Shown: positions 8,146-18,664 of the stretch, piece by piece | Layout of the letters: each line of letters begins with the position of its first letter | Numbering within the stretch: the stretch's first letter is position 1 | From: Streptomyces sp. TN58 | Lineage (GTDB): Bacteria > Actinomycetota > Actinomycetes > Streptomycetales > Streptomycetaceae | DNA: 64,000 nucleotides | Direction: 5' to 3' | Assembly: GCF_001941845.1 (NCBI RefSeq) | Contig: NZ_CP018870.1 | Location: forward strand, 3,566,501 to 3,630,500 | Notes under the pieces: model-generated | Told to the model about the DNA's origin: nothing | Seen by the model: only the letters and a program-made list of their open reading frames with translations | Databases searched by the model: none | Position numbers and translations under genes: made by a program

Positions 8146-10055
8146 GAGACGTCCTCGTACGCGGGGCCGGGGGCCCGGGTGAAGTCCCGGGTCAGGTCCG
8201 GGGCGCAGCCGCCGAGACGGGTCAGCTCCGCGTTGGTGCCCAGGGGCACGACGTGGACGTACCGGTCAGCGTCCTCGTAGAGCAGCCCGGCCTCACCCCA
8301 CTCAGCGAGCAGTTCGGCGACGCGGGCCGGGGACACGCCGGTGTTGAACCTGGCGCGGAGCCTGTGGGTCAGCGACTGGGAGCTGCGCGGGTCCTCCAGC
8401 AGGCGGAACGCGGCCACCTCGACGGGGTCCGTGATGCTGCGCGTCGTCCAGTCGAAGTCTTCCCGCCGGTTGGTCAGCACGATTCTCGATCCGATGTCGT
8501 AACGGGTGAGGCTGCTGTGGAGGTGCAGGTCGCGCCACCGCTCGACGGCGCCCGCGAGCTGCTTGGCCACCGTCTCGCCGATGCCGGCGTGCGGGGCGTC
8601 GAAGAGGTAGGCCAGGTCGTACAGCTCCGCCTCCGGCAGGTCGTAGACGACCGCGTAGTGGGGCGCCGGCCGCAGCGGGGCGAAGCCCAGCTCCGGCCGG
8701 TCGAAGTAGGGGCTGAACCGCTCGATCTCGATGCGGGTGACGCCGTCCGGCGGGGTGAGGTGGGCGAGGGCGGGCAGCTGCCGGATCACCTGGGTGTAGT
8801 CGCGCTCCCGCTCGCCGGGGAAGCCGTAGAGGTAGTTCCACGTGGCCCAGAGCCCGGCGGACTGGGCGTCGCGCAGGTGGCGCACGTTCTGGCAGCCGGT
8901 GACGCCCTTGTCCATCAGGCGCAGGACCCTGCTGCTCAGGCTCTCGATGCCGGGCTGCACCTGGACGAGGCCGGCGTCGGCGAGCGTCTGGAGGTGGCGG
9001 TAGCGCAGGTTGGACTTGATCTCGTAGTGGAACCGCAGGTCGTGGCCCCGCTCGATCAGCGCGGGCACCACACTGCGCAGATAGCCCATGTCGAGGATGT
9101 TGTCGACGACGAGGACGTCGAGCACCTGGTGGCGCCGGGTCTGTTCCAGGATCTCGCCCAGGAACGTCTCGGGGGCCTTGCTGCGGAAGGCCATCGACGA
9201 TCCGTTGAGCCCGCAGAAGGTGCAGTGGTGCTTCTCGCCCCACCAGCACCCGCGCGATCCTTCCAGCACCAGCTTCGGCTCGATCCTGGAGCGGGCCGCC
9301 GAGGTCTGCACGCGGGTGAAGTAGGGCCGGTAGTCCGGCTGCCGCAGCTCGCCCGGCGGGAGCGGGAGCCGGGTCATCGGGTTCGCCCGGTGGCCGCCGT
9401 CGGCCCCGCGCCAGCACAGGCCGGGGACCGTCGCGGCCTCCACCTCGCCGCGGACCACGCCGAGCAGGGCGGGGAAGGCGCGCTCGCCCTCGCCGCGGAC
9501 CACGAAGTCGACGGCGGGGAAGTTGCGGTGCAGTGCCGCGCCCTGCGGGCCGTCGCAGTTGGCGCCGCCGAGCACCGTGACGGTGCCCGGCGACAGCCTC
9601 TTGAGGGCCGCGGCGGTGGCCAGGGCCGCGGTGTTCTGCTGGAACGTGGTGGTGAAGCCGACCACGTCCGGTCGGGTGTCGGCGATCCGCACGGCCAGTT
9701 CGTCGACGAACCGCGCGGACGCCTCGTGCAGGGCCAGGGTCACGGTCCGCAGGTGCGGGCTGAGGCCCTGCGCCATCCGCTCTTCGAATTCCGTCACCCG
9801 CCACGCCGGAACACCGTGGAGGGCGCTGGAGAACACCCAGTCCCCGTAGCCTTCGAAGTACGCGTGGCTGGCGAAGAACTCGTAGTCCTCGACACTCAGT
9901 CCGATCGCTTCCGCCGCCCAGTCGTAGAAGTCCAGGTTGGCGTTCACCGTCTCCACGTCCGCCCTGTGGGAGCGGCCGACGGAATGCAGGATCCCCAGCG
10001 CGAGGGACGGTGTGTCCAAGGAAGCCCACGGCATGTTCACCAGAGTCACACGCAT
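8142..10055 (-). CDS. RiPP maturation B12-binding radical SAM C-methyltransferase
   Basis: From ATG 10055 the protein is 637 residues and opens with MRVTLVNMPWASLDTPSLA, the usual start of cobalamin-binding radical SAM enzymes. A GG(A/G)EGG-ring B12 fold is suggested by the VGFTTTFQQN and VTVLGGANCDG strands. Around residue 267 is GCWWGEKHHCTFCG, a C-x7-C-x2-C iron-sulfur cluster motif typical of the RiPP C-methyltransferase family (TIGR03975 type) rather than the common C-x3-C-x2-C. It should transfer methyl groups to unactivated carbons of a peptide. A longer start at 10115 is possible, but GGAGGG lies about 12 bases before 10055. It is coupled to the DUF5825-like gene. Confidence 0.88.
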   Translation of the reverse strand: MRVTLVNMPWASLDTPSLALGILHSVGRSHRADVETVNANLDFYDWAAEAIGLSVEDYEFFASHAYFEGYGDWVFSSALHGVPAWRVTEFEERMAQGLSPHLRTVTLALHEASARFVDELAVRIADTRPDVVGFTTTFQQNTAALATAAALKRLSPGTVTVLGGANCDGPQGAALHRNFPAVDFVVRGEGERAFPALLGVVRGEVEAATVPGLCWRGADGGHRANPMTRLPLPPGELRQPDYRPYFTRVQTSAARSRIEPKLVLEGSRGCWWGEKHHCTFCGLNGSSMAFRSKAPETFLGEILEQTRRHQVLDVLVVDNILDMGYLRSVVPALIERGHDLRFHYEIKSNLRYRHLQTLADAGLVQVQPGIESLSSRVLRLMDKGVTGCQNVRHLRDAQSAGLWATWNYLYGFPGERERDYTQVIRQLPALAHLTPPDGVTRIEIERFSPYFDRPELGFAPLRPAPHYAVVYDLPEAELYDLAYLFDAPHAGIGETVAKQLAGAVERWRDLHLHSSLTRYDIGSRIVLTNRREDFDWTTRSITDPVEVAAFRLLEDPRSSQSLTHRLRARFNTGVSPARVAELLAEWGEAGLLYEDADRYVHVVPLGTNAELTRLGGCAPDLTRDFTRAPGPAYEDVS

Positions 10056-10080
10056 GTGCGGAGCAGCCCTCCGGCCTTTC

Positions 10081-10188
10081 TCAGAGTCCTTCCGCCGCAA
10101 GGGTCCTGCGGACACCGATGACGTCCGTGCCGGATCTCTTGCCCGCAGCCATCGCGCGTGGGTCGCTGACGATGGTGGTCTTCTTCAC
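10081..10188 (-). CDS. Candidate 35-residue precursor peptide for the radical SAM enzyme
   Basis: A small open frame on the same strand as the radical SAM gene starts with GTG 10188 and stops at 10081, 25 bases before the enzyme's start. It begins MKKTTIVSDPRAMAAG and ends RRTLAAEGL: a charged, hydrophilic peptide with Thr, Val and Ile residues that could be methylated. No Cys is present. The ribosome site is weak. It is proposed because the enzyme family acts on peptides and no other short gene lies beside it. It could equally be untranslated leader. Confidence 0.35.
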   Translation of the reverse strand: MKKTTIVSDPRAMAAGKRSGTDVIGVRRTLAAEGL

Positions 10189-10213
10189 GATGGATCGCCG
10201 TCCGTTTCCGTGG

Positions 10214-13200
10214 TCAGTGGAGCGGTTGCAGAACCGGAACTCTAGACAGAGTCACTACCGGATTCCTTCCGGTCACTCTGCGTGCAACCAGGGCGAGGAT
10301 CGAGTCGATCCGGTGGGCCGGCGCGGGGGTGCCGATGCAGGCGGCCAGTTCGGTCAGCTCCAGGCGCAGCACCTGGCCCGCCGCCCGGTCCTCGGCGTCC
10401 AGCGCACGGCACAGCAGCTCGACGGCGGAGAGCAGTACGTGGTGGACGGGCTCCGCGCCGAGCAGCCGGATGGACTGGGCCAGCCGGTCGACGGCCCGGT
10501 CGAGGTGGCCGTCGGCGAGCTCCAGCGAGGCCAGCACGTAGAAGAGCTCGCCCATCCCGAACTCCAGGTTCATGTCCCGCAGTACGGCGTGCCCCTCCTC
10601 GATGAACCGCCGGGCGGCCGGGTCGCGCAGTTCCAGCAGGCACAGGCCGAGGGTGAGGCCGCTGAACGCCTCGTAGGGGCGGTCGCCCAGTTCGTGGAAG
10701 GCGGCGAGGGCTGTCTCCGCCTTCTCCCGCGCCTCCTGGAGCTCCCCGCGGTGGCGCAGTACGACGGCCCAGTGCCGCAGCGCCAGGGCTTCCTCGCGCC
10801 GGTTGCCGGCGAGGCGGCCGAGCCGGACCGCGTCCTCGAAGGCCGCCGACGCCGGCTCCCAGCGCCCCTGCTCGTAACGGATCGTGCCCAGTTCGCGGGC
10901 GGCGAGGGCCTGCGCGAGCCGGCTGGGGGACTCCTGTGCCAGCTCGGTGGCCCGCGTCGCCTCGGTGAGGGCGGGCCCCAGCCGGCCCAGCGCCCGCAGC
11001 GCCCCGGCGCGGATCACCAGACACTCGCTGCGCAGGGCGCCGATGCCCAGGTCCTCGAAGAGCGCGGCCGCCCGGTCGACGAGTTCCAGGCCGGCCTCGG
11101 GGTCCTTGCGGATGCACCGCAGGTTGGCCAGCCGCAGGGACATGACGCCGACACCGAGGGTGTCGCCGTCGGCGTCGGCCGCCGCGAGGGCGAGGCGGTG
11201 GCCGGCTTCCCAGTCGTCGTAGAGGTGGCGCAGCTCCAGGAAGCCGGTCGTGCTGTCGGCCAGCTCCCAGGCGATCCGGCCGAATCCGTTCGCGCAGGCC
11301 ATCGCGACCGCGGACGCCAGGGCCGGGCGCTCGGCCTCGAACCACAGGTAGGGGTCCTCGACGATGTAGTCGACGTCGGATCGGTCGAAGGCGTCGTAGC
11401 GTTCCGTCGTGCCCCGCGGCGCGGCCGGCCATTCCTGGGAGCGCTCACCGGTGATGCGCTGCGCGGCCGTGGTGGACAGGGTGAGCCACCCGTCGAGCAC
11501 CCTGGCGAGCGCCTCGCGGCACTGTGCCTGCGAGTACTCGGCGTCGGCCCGCTCCTTGGCGTACAGGCGGACCAGGTTGTGGTACCGGTACCGGGTCTGA
11601 CCGGCGACGTCGCAGCCGACGACGTCGAGGAGCTGGGTGCTGACGAGTTCCTCGATCAGGTCCTCGGCCTCGTCGATGGTGATCCGCAGCAGCGGCGCGA
11701 GTAACCAGGACGCGAAGTCCGGCGCGTCGATCAGGCCCAGCAGGCAGAACGCCTCGCGCTCGCGCGGCCCCAGTTCCCGGTAGCCGGTGGCGAGGGTGGC
11801 CCGCACCTCCAGGTCGCCGGAGACCAGTACGTCCAGCCGCCGCCGCTCGTCGGCCAGGCGGCGGGCGAACCGGGTGATGCCGCCCTGGGAGTGCTGGGCG
11901 AGCCGGGCGGCCGCGATGCGTACGGCGAGGGGCAGGTAGCCGCAGAGCCGGGCGATCTCCGCCGTGGTCGCCTCGTCGCCGGCGACGCGGTGGCGCCCCG
12001 CGATCCGCTCGATGAGCGCCCCGGATTCCTCCGCGTTGAAGACGTCGAGGTCGAGGTGGGTGGCGGATTCCAGGCCGGTGAGCCGCGGCCGGCTGGTGAT
12101 GAGGACGACGCAGCCGGGCGAGCCGGGGAGCAGCGGTCTGACCTGGGCCTCGCTGACGGCGTCGTCGAGCAGGATGAGCATGCGGGAGGAGGCGGTCCGG
12201 CTGCGGAAGAGCTCGCTGCACTCCTCCAGGTCGTCGGGTATGCCCTCCTCGCCTACACCGAGCGCGCGCAGGAAGCGTTTGAGCGCCACCAGGGGGTCGA
12301 GCGGCCGGGTGTCGGCCGTCCGCAGGCGTATGTACAGCTGCCCGTCGGGGAACTGCGCGGCGACGCGGCGCGCGGCCTGCACGGCGAGGGTGGACTTGCC
12401 GACCCCGCCCTTGCCGGAGAGGGCGACCAGGGCCAGCGACTCCTTGTCCCCCGTCGTCAGCGTCTCGCGGATGCGGCCGACGTGGTCGGTGCGTCCGGTG
12501 AAGTCGGCTATCGAGGGCGGGAGCTGGGCCGGTACGACCGGGACGATCGGCGACCAGACGCGCTCGGGCGCCTCGTCGGGCGCCTTGCGGGGCAGGTCCA
12601 GGCCGGGGCCGCCGACCAGGATCGCCTCGTGGAGGCGTTGCAGCTCGCCGCCTGGTTCGAGGCCGAGTTCCTCGGCGAGGAGGGTGCGCCCGGCCTGGTA
12701 GACGGCGAGTGCGTCGGCCACCCGGCCGCAGCGGTAGAGCGCCAGCATCAGCTGTCCGCGCAGCCGCTCGCGCAGCGGCTGCTCCCCGACGAGCGCCTTG
12801 AGTTCGCTGACGAGTTCGCCGTGCCGGCCCAGGGCCAGCTCCGTCTCGATGCGCTCCATGAGCACCCCGATCCGGCGCTCCTCCAGCGCCGGCGACTCCG
12901 TCCGTATCAGCTCGTCCGTGCCATCGGCCAGTGGCTCCCCCCGCCACTGGGCGAGCCCGGCGCAGTACGCCTCCAGGGCGTCGAGCCGGCGGTCCTCGGC
13001 GAGCGCGGCCCGCGCGTCGGCGACGGCCTGGTCGAAGGTCAGCAGATCGAAGCGGTGCTCGCCGAGCTGCAGGCGGTAGCCGTTGCCCGACCGGACGATC
13101 AGCTCCGGGCCGAACTCGCCGCGCAGTTGGGACACGCACTTCTGGATCTGGGCCACGGCTGTCGGCGGCGGCGACTCCCCCCACAGGATCGCGACGAGCC

Positions 13201-13336
13201 GTTCCACCGGAACGACGTGTTCTGAGCGGAGCAGCAACGCGGCGAGCACCGATCTGGTCTTGCGCCCGTTGAGCCTTACTGCGAGTCCGTCACGCCATGC
13301 CGTGATCGGCCCGAGAACACGGAACTGGAATGCCAC
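10214..13336 (-). CDS. SARP/AfsR-family transcriptional activator with NB-ARC ATPase and TPR domains
   Basis: This large regulator has 1040 residues. The N-terminus is an OmpR-like winged helix (MAFQFRVLGPITAWRDG, then NGRKTRSVLAALLLR). It is followed by a bacterial transcriptional activation domain up to about 250, an NB-ARC/AP-ATPase with P-loop GKGGVGKST near 305 and LLDD Walker B, and C-terminal TPR-like helices from about 700. This is the architecture of AfsR-type pathway activators. It is divergently placed from the N-hydroxylase-NRPS operon (437 bases between them) and most likely activates that operon. Its downstream end faces the small RiPP locus on the same strand, so it could also influence that. 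Confidence 0.93.
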   Translation of the reverse strand: MAFQFRVLGPITAWRDGLAVRLNGRKTRSVLAALLLRSEHVVPVERLVAILWGESPPPTAVAQIQKCVSQLRGEFGPELIVRSGNGYRLQLGEHRFDLLTFDQAVADARAALAEDRRLDALEAYCAGLAQWRGEPLADGTDELIRTESPALEERRIGVLMERIETELALGRHGELVSELKALVGEQPLRERLRGQLMLALYRCGRVADALAVYQAGRTLLAEELGLEPGGELQRLHEAILVGGPGLDLPRKAPDEAPERVWSPIVPVVPAQLPPSIADFTGRTDHVGRIRETLTTGDKESLALVALSGKGGVGKSTLAVQAARRVAAQFPDGQLYIRLRTADTRPLDPLVALKRFLRALGVGEEGIPDDLEECSELFRSRTASSRMLILLDDAVSEAQVRPLLPGSPGCVVLITSRPRLTGLESATHLDLDVFNAEESGALIERIAGRHRVAGDEATTAEIARLCGYLPLAVRIAAARLAQHSQGGITRFARRLADERRRLDVLVSGDLEVRATLATGYRELGPREREAFCLLGLIDAPDFASWLLAPLLRITIDEAEDLIEELVSTQLLDVVGCDVAGQTRYRYHNLVRLYAKERADAEYSQAQCREALARVLDGWLTLSTTAAQRITGERSQEWPAAPRGTTERYDAFDRSDVDYIVEDPYLWFEAERPALASAVAMACANGFGRIAWELADSTTGFLELRHLYDDWEAGHRLALAAADADGDTLGVGVMSLRLANLRCIRKDPEAGLELVDRAAALFEDLGIGALRSECLVIRAGALRALGRLGPALTEATRATELAQESPSRLAQALAARELGTIRYEQGRWEPASAAFEDAVRLGRLAGNRREEALALRHWAVVLRHRGELQEAREKAETALAAFHELGDRPYEAFSGLTLGLCLLELRDPAARRFIEEGHAVLRDMNLEFGMGELFYVLASLELADGHLDRAVDRLAQSIRLLGAEPVHHVLLSAVELLCRALDAEDRAAGQVLRLELTELAACIGTPAPAHRIDSILALVARRVTGRNPVVTLSRVPVLQPLH

Positions 13337-13773
13337 TCAGATCCCTTCCGGCCCCGTCCGCCCCTGGGGCCGCAACGGGGCACCGCCCCCCCACCTGATG
13401 ACCTGCGCTTGTGGACGATACCGCACGGTCGGAAGCCCGGCGGAAGCCAACCGGTAGCGGTGAGTGAAAAGCTCATTACATCTCGGACGCCGACGGAAGC
13501 TGCAGTTCAAATGAGTAGAAATGCGGACACCGAAAATGCGGCGGCGGACACCGCCGGCCCGGCGCCGGCAAGCGACCTCACCGGCCCGGAAGCCGCGGAG
13601 TGGGCGGCCCCGCACGCAGCGGGGGCCCTCAGCGACGGCGCGTTCTTCGCCGGCCGCCACTCGGCCGGGCCGTACTCCGACGGCGCTTGCACGGACGTTC
13701 AGGCGGTCTCCCGTCCGTGACCCAGCCGGCATGCCGTCGGCATGCCCGTTCCATTCAACTTTGGAGGATCAGC
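13337..13773. promoter_or_regulatory. Divergent promoter region between SARP gene and N-hydroxylase operon
   Basis: These 437 bases separate two divergent genes and must hold the promoters of both. The stretch 13440-13510 is less GC-rich than its surroundings (gtgaaaagctcattacatc), as expected near a Streptomyces promoter. I did not find a convincing pair of direct heptamer repeats of the type SARPs bind. The right half also contains a small open frame (13511-13720). Confidence 0.45.
13511..13720 (+). CDS. Possible small protein upstream of the N-hydroxylase
   Basis: This frame of 69 residues runs from ATG 13511 to a TGA 54 bases before the N-hydroxylase start. It begins MSRNADTENAAADTAG and is rich in Ala, Gly and acidic residues, with one Cys near the end. 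Nearly every codon from the tenth onward ends in G or C, whereas second positions are mixed; that is the pattern of translated Streptomyces genes. There is no strong ribosome site and no recognised family. It could be a leader or a cluster-specific small protein, or chance. Confidence 0.3.
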   Translation: MSRNADTENAAADTAGPAPASDLTGPEAAEWAAPHAAGALSDGAFFAGRHSAGPYSDGACTDVQAVSRP

Positions 13774-15111
<1,338 letters not shown>

Positions 15112-15122
15112 GAGAGACGATC

Positions 15123-16502
15123 ATGCAGACGCTCGAAGCGACTTCGCCGAGACCGGCGGTCGACCTCACCCAGCCCGGACCCAACGGACGCGTGCTGCTC
15201 GACAGCCAGGCGGCCACCGAGTCCAACGCCCGCACCTACCCGCGCCGGATACCCGTCGCGATAGCCGAGGCGTCCGGGTCCCACATCACCGACGTCGACG
15301 GCCGCCGCTACATCGACTTCCTCTCCGGCGCGGGCGTCCTCGCCCTGGGCCACAACCACCCCGAGCTGGTCGCGGCCGTCACCGCCCAGCTGCCGAAGCT
15401 GACGCACGGCCTGGACTTCCCGACCCCGGTGCGCGACGAGTTCAAACGCCGCCAGATCGGGATGCTCCCGGAGCACATCCGGGACGACTACAAGATGCAC
15501 TTCTGCGGGCCCACCGGCTCGGACGCGGTCGAGGCCGCGATCAAACTGTGCAAAAAATCCACCGGCCGCGGCCAGGTCGTCGTCTTCCAGGGCGCCTACC
15601 ACGGCTCCACCCAGGGGGCCATGTCCCTCACCTCGGAGCACGCGCCCAAGACCGGCCTGCACAACCTGCTGCCGGGCATCCACTTCACCCCGTACTCCTA
15701 CTGCCACCGCTGCCCGGTCGGCCTCGCTCCGCAGAGCTGCAGCACCAACTGCGCCGACGTCCTGGTGAACACGCTCACCGACACCCACGGCGGGGTGCAG
15801 CTGCCGGCCGCGATCATCATGGAGCTGGTCCAGGGCGAGGGCGGCGCCATCCCGGCCCGCCGCGAGTTCGTCCACCGGGTCGCCGACACCGCCCGCGAGC
15901 TCGGCATCCCCCTGATCGTGGACGAGGTCCAGACCGGCTGCGGCCGTACCGGAACCTGGTTCGCCTTCGAGCAGTACGGCATCACCCCCGACGTCGTCGT
16001 CGCCTCCAAGGGCCTGTCCGGAATGGGGCTGCCCGTCGCGGCCATCCTCTACCGCCGGCACCTGGACACCTGGACGCCGGGCAGCCACATCGGCACCTTC
16101 CGCGGCAACAACCTCGCCTTCGCCAGCGCCAACGCCTTCCTCGACGTCGTCGAGCGCGAGGACCTGCTCGCCCACGTCCGCAAGATCGGCGACCACCTGC
16201 TCGGCGAGCTGAACGTGCTCGGCGACAGCCCGCTGGTCTCCGACGTACGCGGCCTGGGCCTGATGCTCGGCATGGAGATGGCCGCCGCACCGACGGCCGA
16301 CGCCACCGAGGTCGCCGCCCGGTTCCAGCAGGAGGCGCTGCGCCGGGGCCTGATCGTCGAGCTCGGCGGCCGGGGCGACAGCGTGGTGCGGCTGCTGCCG
16401 CCGCTGAACATCACCGTGGAGGTCGCCGACGAGGCCGTGGCGATCCTGCGCGACGCCCTCACCACGCTGGAGGCGGAACTCGCCGCGGAGGCCGGCCGAT
16501 GA
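15123..16502 (+). CDS. Diaminobutyrate--2-oxoglutarate aminotransferase
   Basis: This 459-residue class III PLP aminotransferase belongs to the EctB/Dat type. Visible features are the GAGVLALGHNHPE segment, FCGPTGSDAVEAAIKLCKK for PLP phosphate contact, IMELVQGEGG, VDEVQTGCGRTG, and the PLP lysine in VVASKGLSGMG near residue 295. The reaction is conversion of aspartate semialdehyde to L-2,4-diaminobutyrate with glutamate as donor. No ectoine genes (ectA, ectC) are nearby, so this copy serves the cluster. The aspartate kinase downstream would feed it. ATG 15123 follows GAGAGACGATC, and its stop overlaps the next ATG (ATGA). Confidence 0.9.
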   Translation: MQTLEATSPRPAVDLTQPGPNGRVLLDSQAATESNARTYPRRIPVAIAEASGSHITDVDGRRYIDFLSGAGVLALGHNHPELVAAVTAQLPKLTHGLDFPTPVRDEFKRRQIGMLPEHIRDDYKMHFCGPTGSDAVEAAIKLCKKSTGRGQVVVFQGAYHGSTQGAMSLTSEHAPKTGLHNLLPGIHFTPYSYCHRCPVGLAPQSCSTNCADVLVNTLTDTHGGVQLPAAIIMELVQGEGGAIPARREFVHRVADTARELGIPLIVDEVQTGCGRTGTWFAFEQYGITPDVVVASKGLSGMGLPVAAILYRRHLDTWTPGSHIGTFRGNNLAFASANAFLDVVEREDLLAHVRKIGDHLLGELNVLGDSPLVSDVRGLGLMLGMEMAAAPTADATEVAARFQQEALRRGLIVELGGRGDSVVRLLPPLNITVEVADEAVAILRDALTTLEAELAAEAGR

Positions 16503-17317
16503 GCACGATCGTGTCCGGACGCCCCGGCCGGCTGCCGCGCATCGGCATCGTCAACCTGATGCCGAACGCGGAGCAGTACGAGAACTGGCTGATGCCGCAG
16601 CTTTCCCTGGCCGGCCCCTTCGAACTCCAGTGGATCCGGATCTCCTCCCGCCGCTACCACCTGGACGACCCGGCCCGCATCGCCGCGACGTACCGCACCT
16701 ACAAGGAAGCGACCGCCGACGCACCGCTGGACGGCCTGATCGTCAGCGGTGCCGCGGTGGAGCACCTCCCCTTCGAGGAGGTGCGGTTCATGGACGAGCT
16801 GAACGACATGGTGCAGGACGTCCACGCGCAGGGATCACCGCTGCTCGGCCTGTGCTGGGGCGCGATGGGCGTGGGCCACCTGGTCTACGGGCTGCCCAAG
16901 GACATCTACAGCGCCAAGATCTCCGGCATGTACGAGACCGAGCTGCTGGCGCAGGACGGTCCCATCGCCTCGTCCCTCGACGACCGCTTCTGGTCGACGC
17001 ACAGCCGCTTCGCCGGCTTCGACGACAAGGCGCTGGACGCCAGCACCACCGTCCGCGCCCTGGCCCGGGCCGAGGGCGCCGGCACCGTCATCGCCGAGTC
17101 CTACGACCACTCCGTCCTCATGCACACCGGCCACCCCGAGTACTACGGGTCGCGGCTGGCGGAGGAGTACCGCCGGGACGTGGACCAGCAGGTGGCGGGC
17201 GTACGGGCACCGGTCGGCGTCGACCTCGACCAGCCGCTGCGGCTGTGGCGCAGCCACAGCCTGGCGTTCTTCGCCAGCTGGGTCCGGCTGGTCGGCGACC
17301 AGTCGGCCGCGCGCTAG
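16499..17317 (+). CDS. MetA-like homoserine O-acyltransferase family protein (class I glutamine-amidotransferase fold)
   Basis: The 272-residue protein matches MetA/HTS across its length. It has IGIVNLMPNAEQYE at the start, the nucleophile in LLGLCWGAMG (Cys119), KISGMYETELL, a WSTHSRFAGF segment and TGHPEYYG with His212 and Glu214 completing the triad. Family members transfer succinyl or acetyl from CoA to homoserine. Actinomycetes normally make methionine through MetX, so a MetA-type enzyme inside a biosynthetic operon probably acts on a pathway amino acid, perhaps hydroxylated diaminobutyrate or homoserine. That substrate is inference. The ATG overlaps the upstream stop (ATGA). Confidence 0.85.
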   Translation: MSTIVSGRPGRLPRIGIVNLMPNAEQYENWLMPQLSLAGPFELQWIRISSRRYHLDDPARIAATYRTYKEATADAPLDGLIVSGAAVEHLPFEEVRFMDELNDMVQDVHAQGSPLLGLCWGAMGVGHLVYGLPKDIYSAKISGMYETELLAQDGPIASSLDDRFWSTHSRFAGFDDKALDASTTVRALARAEGAGTVIAESYDHSVLMHTGHPEYYGSRLAEEYRRDVDQQVAGVRAPVGVDLDQPLRLWRSHSLAFFASWVRLVGDQSAAR

Positions 17318-17332
17318 GGACGGGGAGGACCA

Positions 17333-18652
17333 GTGTCAGCTGTGCCACCCGCGTCACCCCCACCCGCCTCACCCGCGTCCGTGCCCGCTTCCGCGGCCGC
17401 GCCCGCGGGGGGCCCGTCCGGCCGCCCGCTGCGCCCGGTGGTGTGGAAGTTCGGCGGCTCCTCGGTCGGCGACATGGACCGGCTGCGCCGGGTCGCCCAG
17501 CGGCTGGTGGACGCCAGGCGCGCCGGGGCGGACGTCGTCGCGGTCCTGTCCGCGATGTCGGACACCACCGACGACCTGCTGGAGATGGCGAACGGTCTCA
17601 CGACACAGCCCGACGCCCGGGAGCTCGACGCGCTCCTGGCGACCGGCGAGTCCATGTCGTGCGCGCTCGCCGCGATCGCCGTACACGAACTCGGCGAGCG
17701 CGCCGTCTCCCTCAACGGCCGGCAGGCCGGAGTCCTGACCGACACCGCGCACGGCAACGCCCGTATGCGGTCGATCGACCCGGCCCGGATCGTGGCGGCC
17801 CTGGAGCAGGGCCTGATCGTCCTGGTCACCGGCTACCAGGGCGTCACCGACGACGGTGACGTCACCACCCTGGGCCGCGGCGGCTCGGACGCCTCGGCCA
17901 TCGCCGTGGCGGCCGCGCTGGGACTGCCCGCATGCGACATCTGGACCGACGTCCCGGGGGTCTTCACCGCCGACCCCCGGGTCGTCCCCGACGCGCGGCG
18001 CCTGGACCGGCTCAGCCACGAGGCGATGCTCCAACTGGCCGAGGCCGGCGCGCAGGTCATGCAGCCCCGGGCCGTGGAGCTCGCCGCCGCGCACGGTGTC
18101 GCCATCCACGTCCGGTCCTCGTTCACCGGCGAACCCGGCACGTGGATCACAGAAGTCAGGGAGGAGCACGACATGTTCGAGACGGCCCGGATCACCGGTG
18201 TCGCCCACCGCCGGCACGACCCGCTCTACCAGGTCGACGGCCTGACACCCGCCCAGGTGTCGGCGGCCCTCGCGGGCCACGGCCTGCCGGTCGGTTCCAT
18301 CATCGGCAGCCCGGGCGAACTCCGCTTCACCTCGCCGGGAGCCGAACCGCAGTCGGTCATCGCCGCCCTCGGCGACATCGGTGCCGCCGTCGCCGTCCAC
18401 GACGAGGAGCTGGGCAGTGTGAGCGTCGCCGGGGACGCCTGCGGCAACCGCTCCGAGGTCACCCTGCGGATCCTGGAATCCCTGGAAAGCACCGGCATCA
18501 GGCCGGTGTTGGTCACCAGCACCCCCAGCCGGGTCTCCTGCCACGTCGCCTCCGGCGCCGTCGACGAGGCCGCCCGGGTCCTGCACAGCGCCTTCGGCCT
18601 GCACACCGACGCTGCCGCCCCGCAGCCCGTCGGCGCGGGACGAGCCAACTGA
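17333..18652 (+). CDS. Aspartate kinase (cluster-dedicated copy)
   Basis: This 439-residue aspartokinase has the signature VVWKFGGSSVGDMDRLRRV after a Pro/Ala-rich leader of about 35 residues, LLATGESMSCALAA, a TTLGRGGSDASAIA block and IWTDVPGVFTADPR. The C-terminal ACT-type regulatory region is present but looks diverged from housekeeping Ask, which could mean altered lysine/threonine feedback. It phosphorylates aspartate, the first step toward aspartate semialdehyde, and so supplies the diaminobutyrate aminotransferase. GTG 17333 has GGGAGG about six bases upstream. An extra aspartokinase is a recurrent sign of aspartate-derived specialised metabolites. Confidence 0.92.
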   Translation: MSAVPPASPPPASPASVPASAAAPAGGPSGRPLRPVVWKFGGSSVGDMDRLRRVAQRLVDARRAGADVVAVLSAMSDTTDDLLEMANGLTTQPDARELDALLATGESMSCALAAIAVHELGERAVSLNGRQAGVLTDTAHGNARMRSIDPARIVAALEQGLIVLVTGYQGVTDDGDVTTLGRGGSDASAIAVAAALGLPACDIWTDVPGVFTADPRVVPDARRLDRLSHEAMLQLAEAGAQVMQPRAVELAAAHGVAIHVRSSFTGEPGTWITEVREEHDMFETARITGVAHRRHDPLYQVDGLTPAQVSAALAGHGLPVGSIIGSPGELRFTSPGAEPQSVIAALGDIGAAVAVHDEELGSVSVAGDACGNRSEVTLRILESLESTGIRPVLVTSTPSRVSCHVASGAVDEAARVLHSAFGLHTDAAAPQPVGAGRAN

Positions 18653-18664
18653 GGAGGCGAGAGC

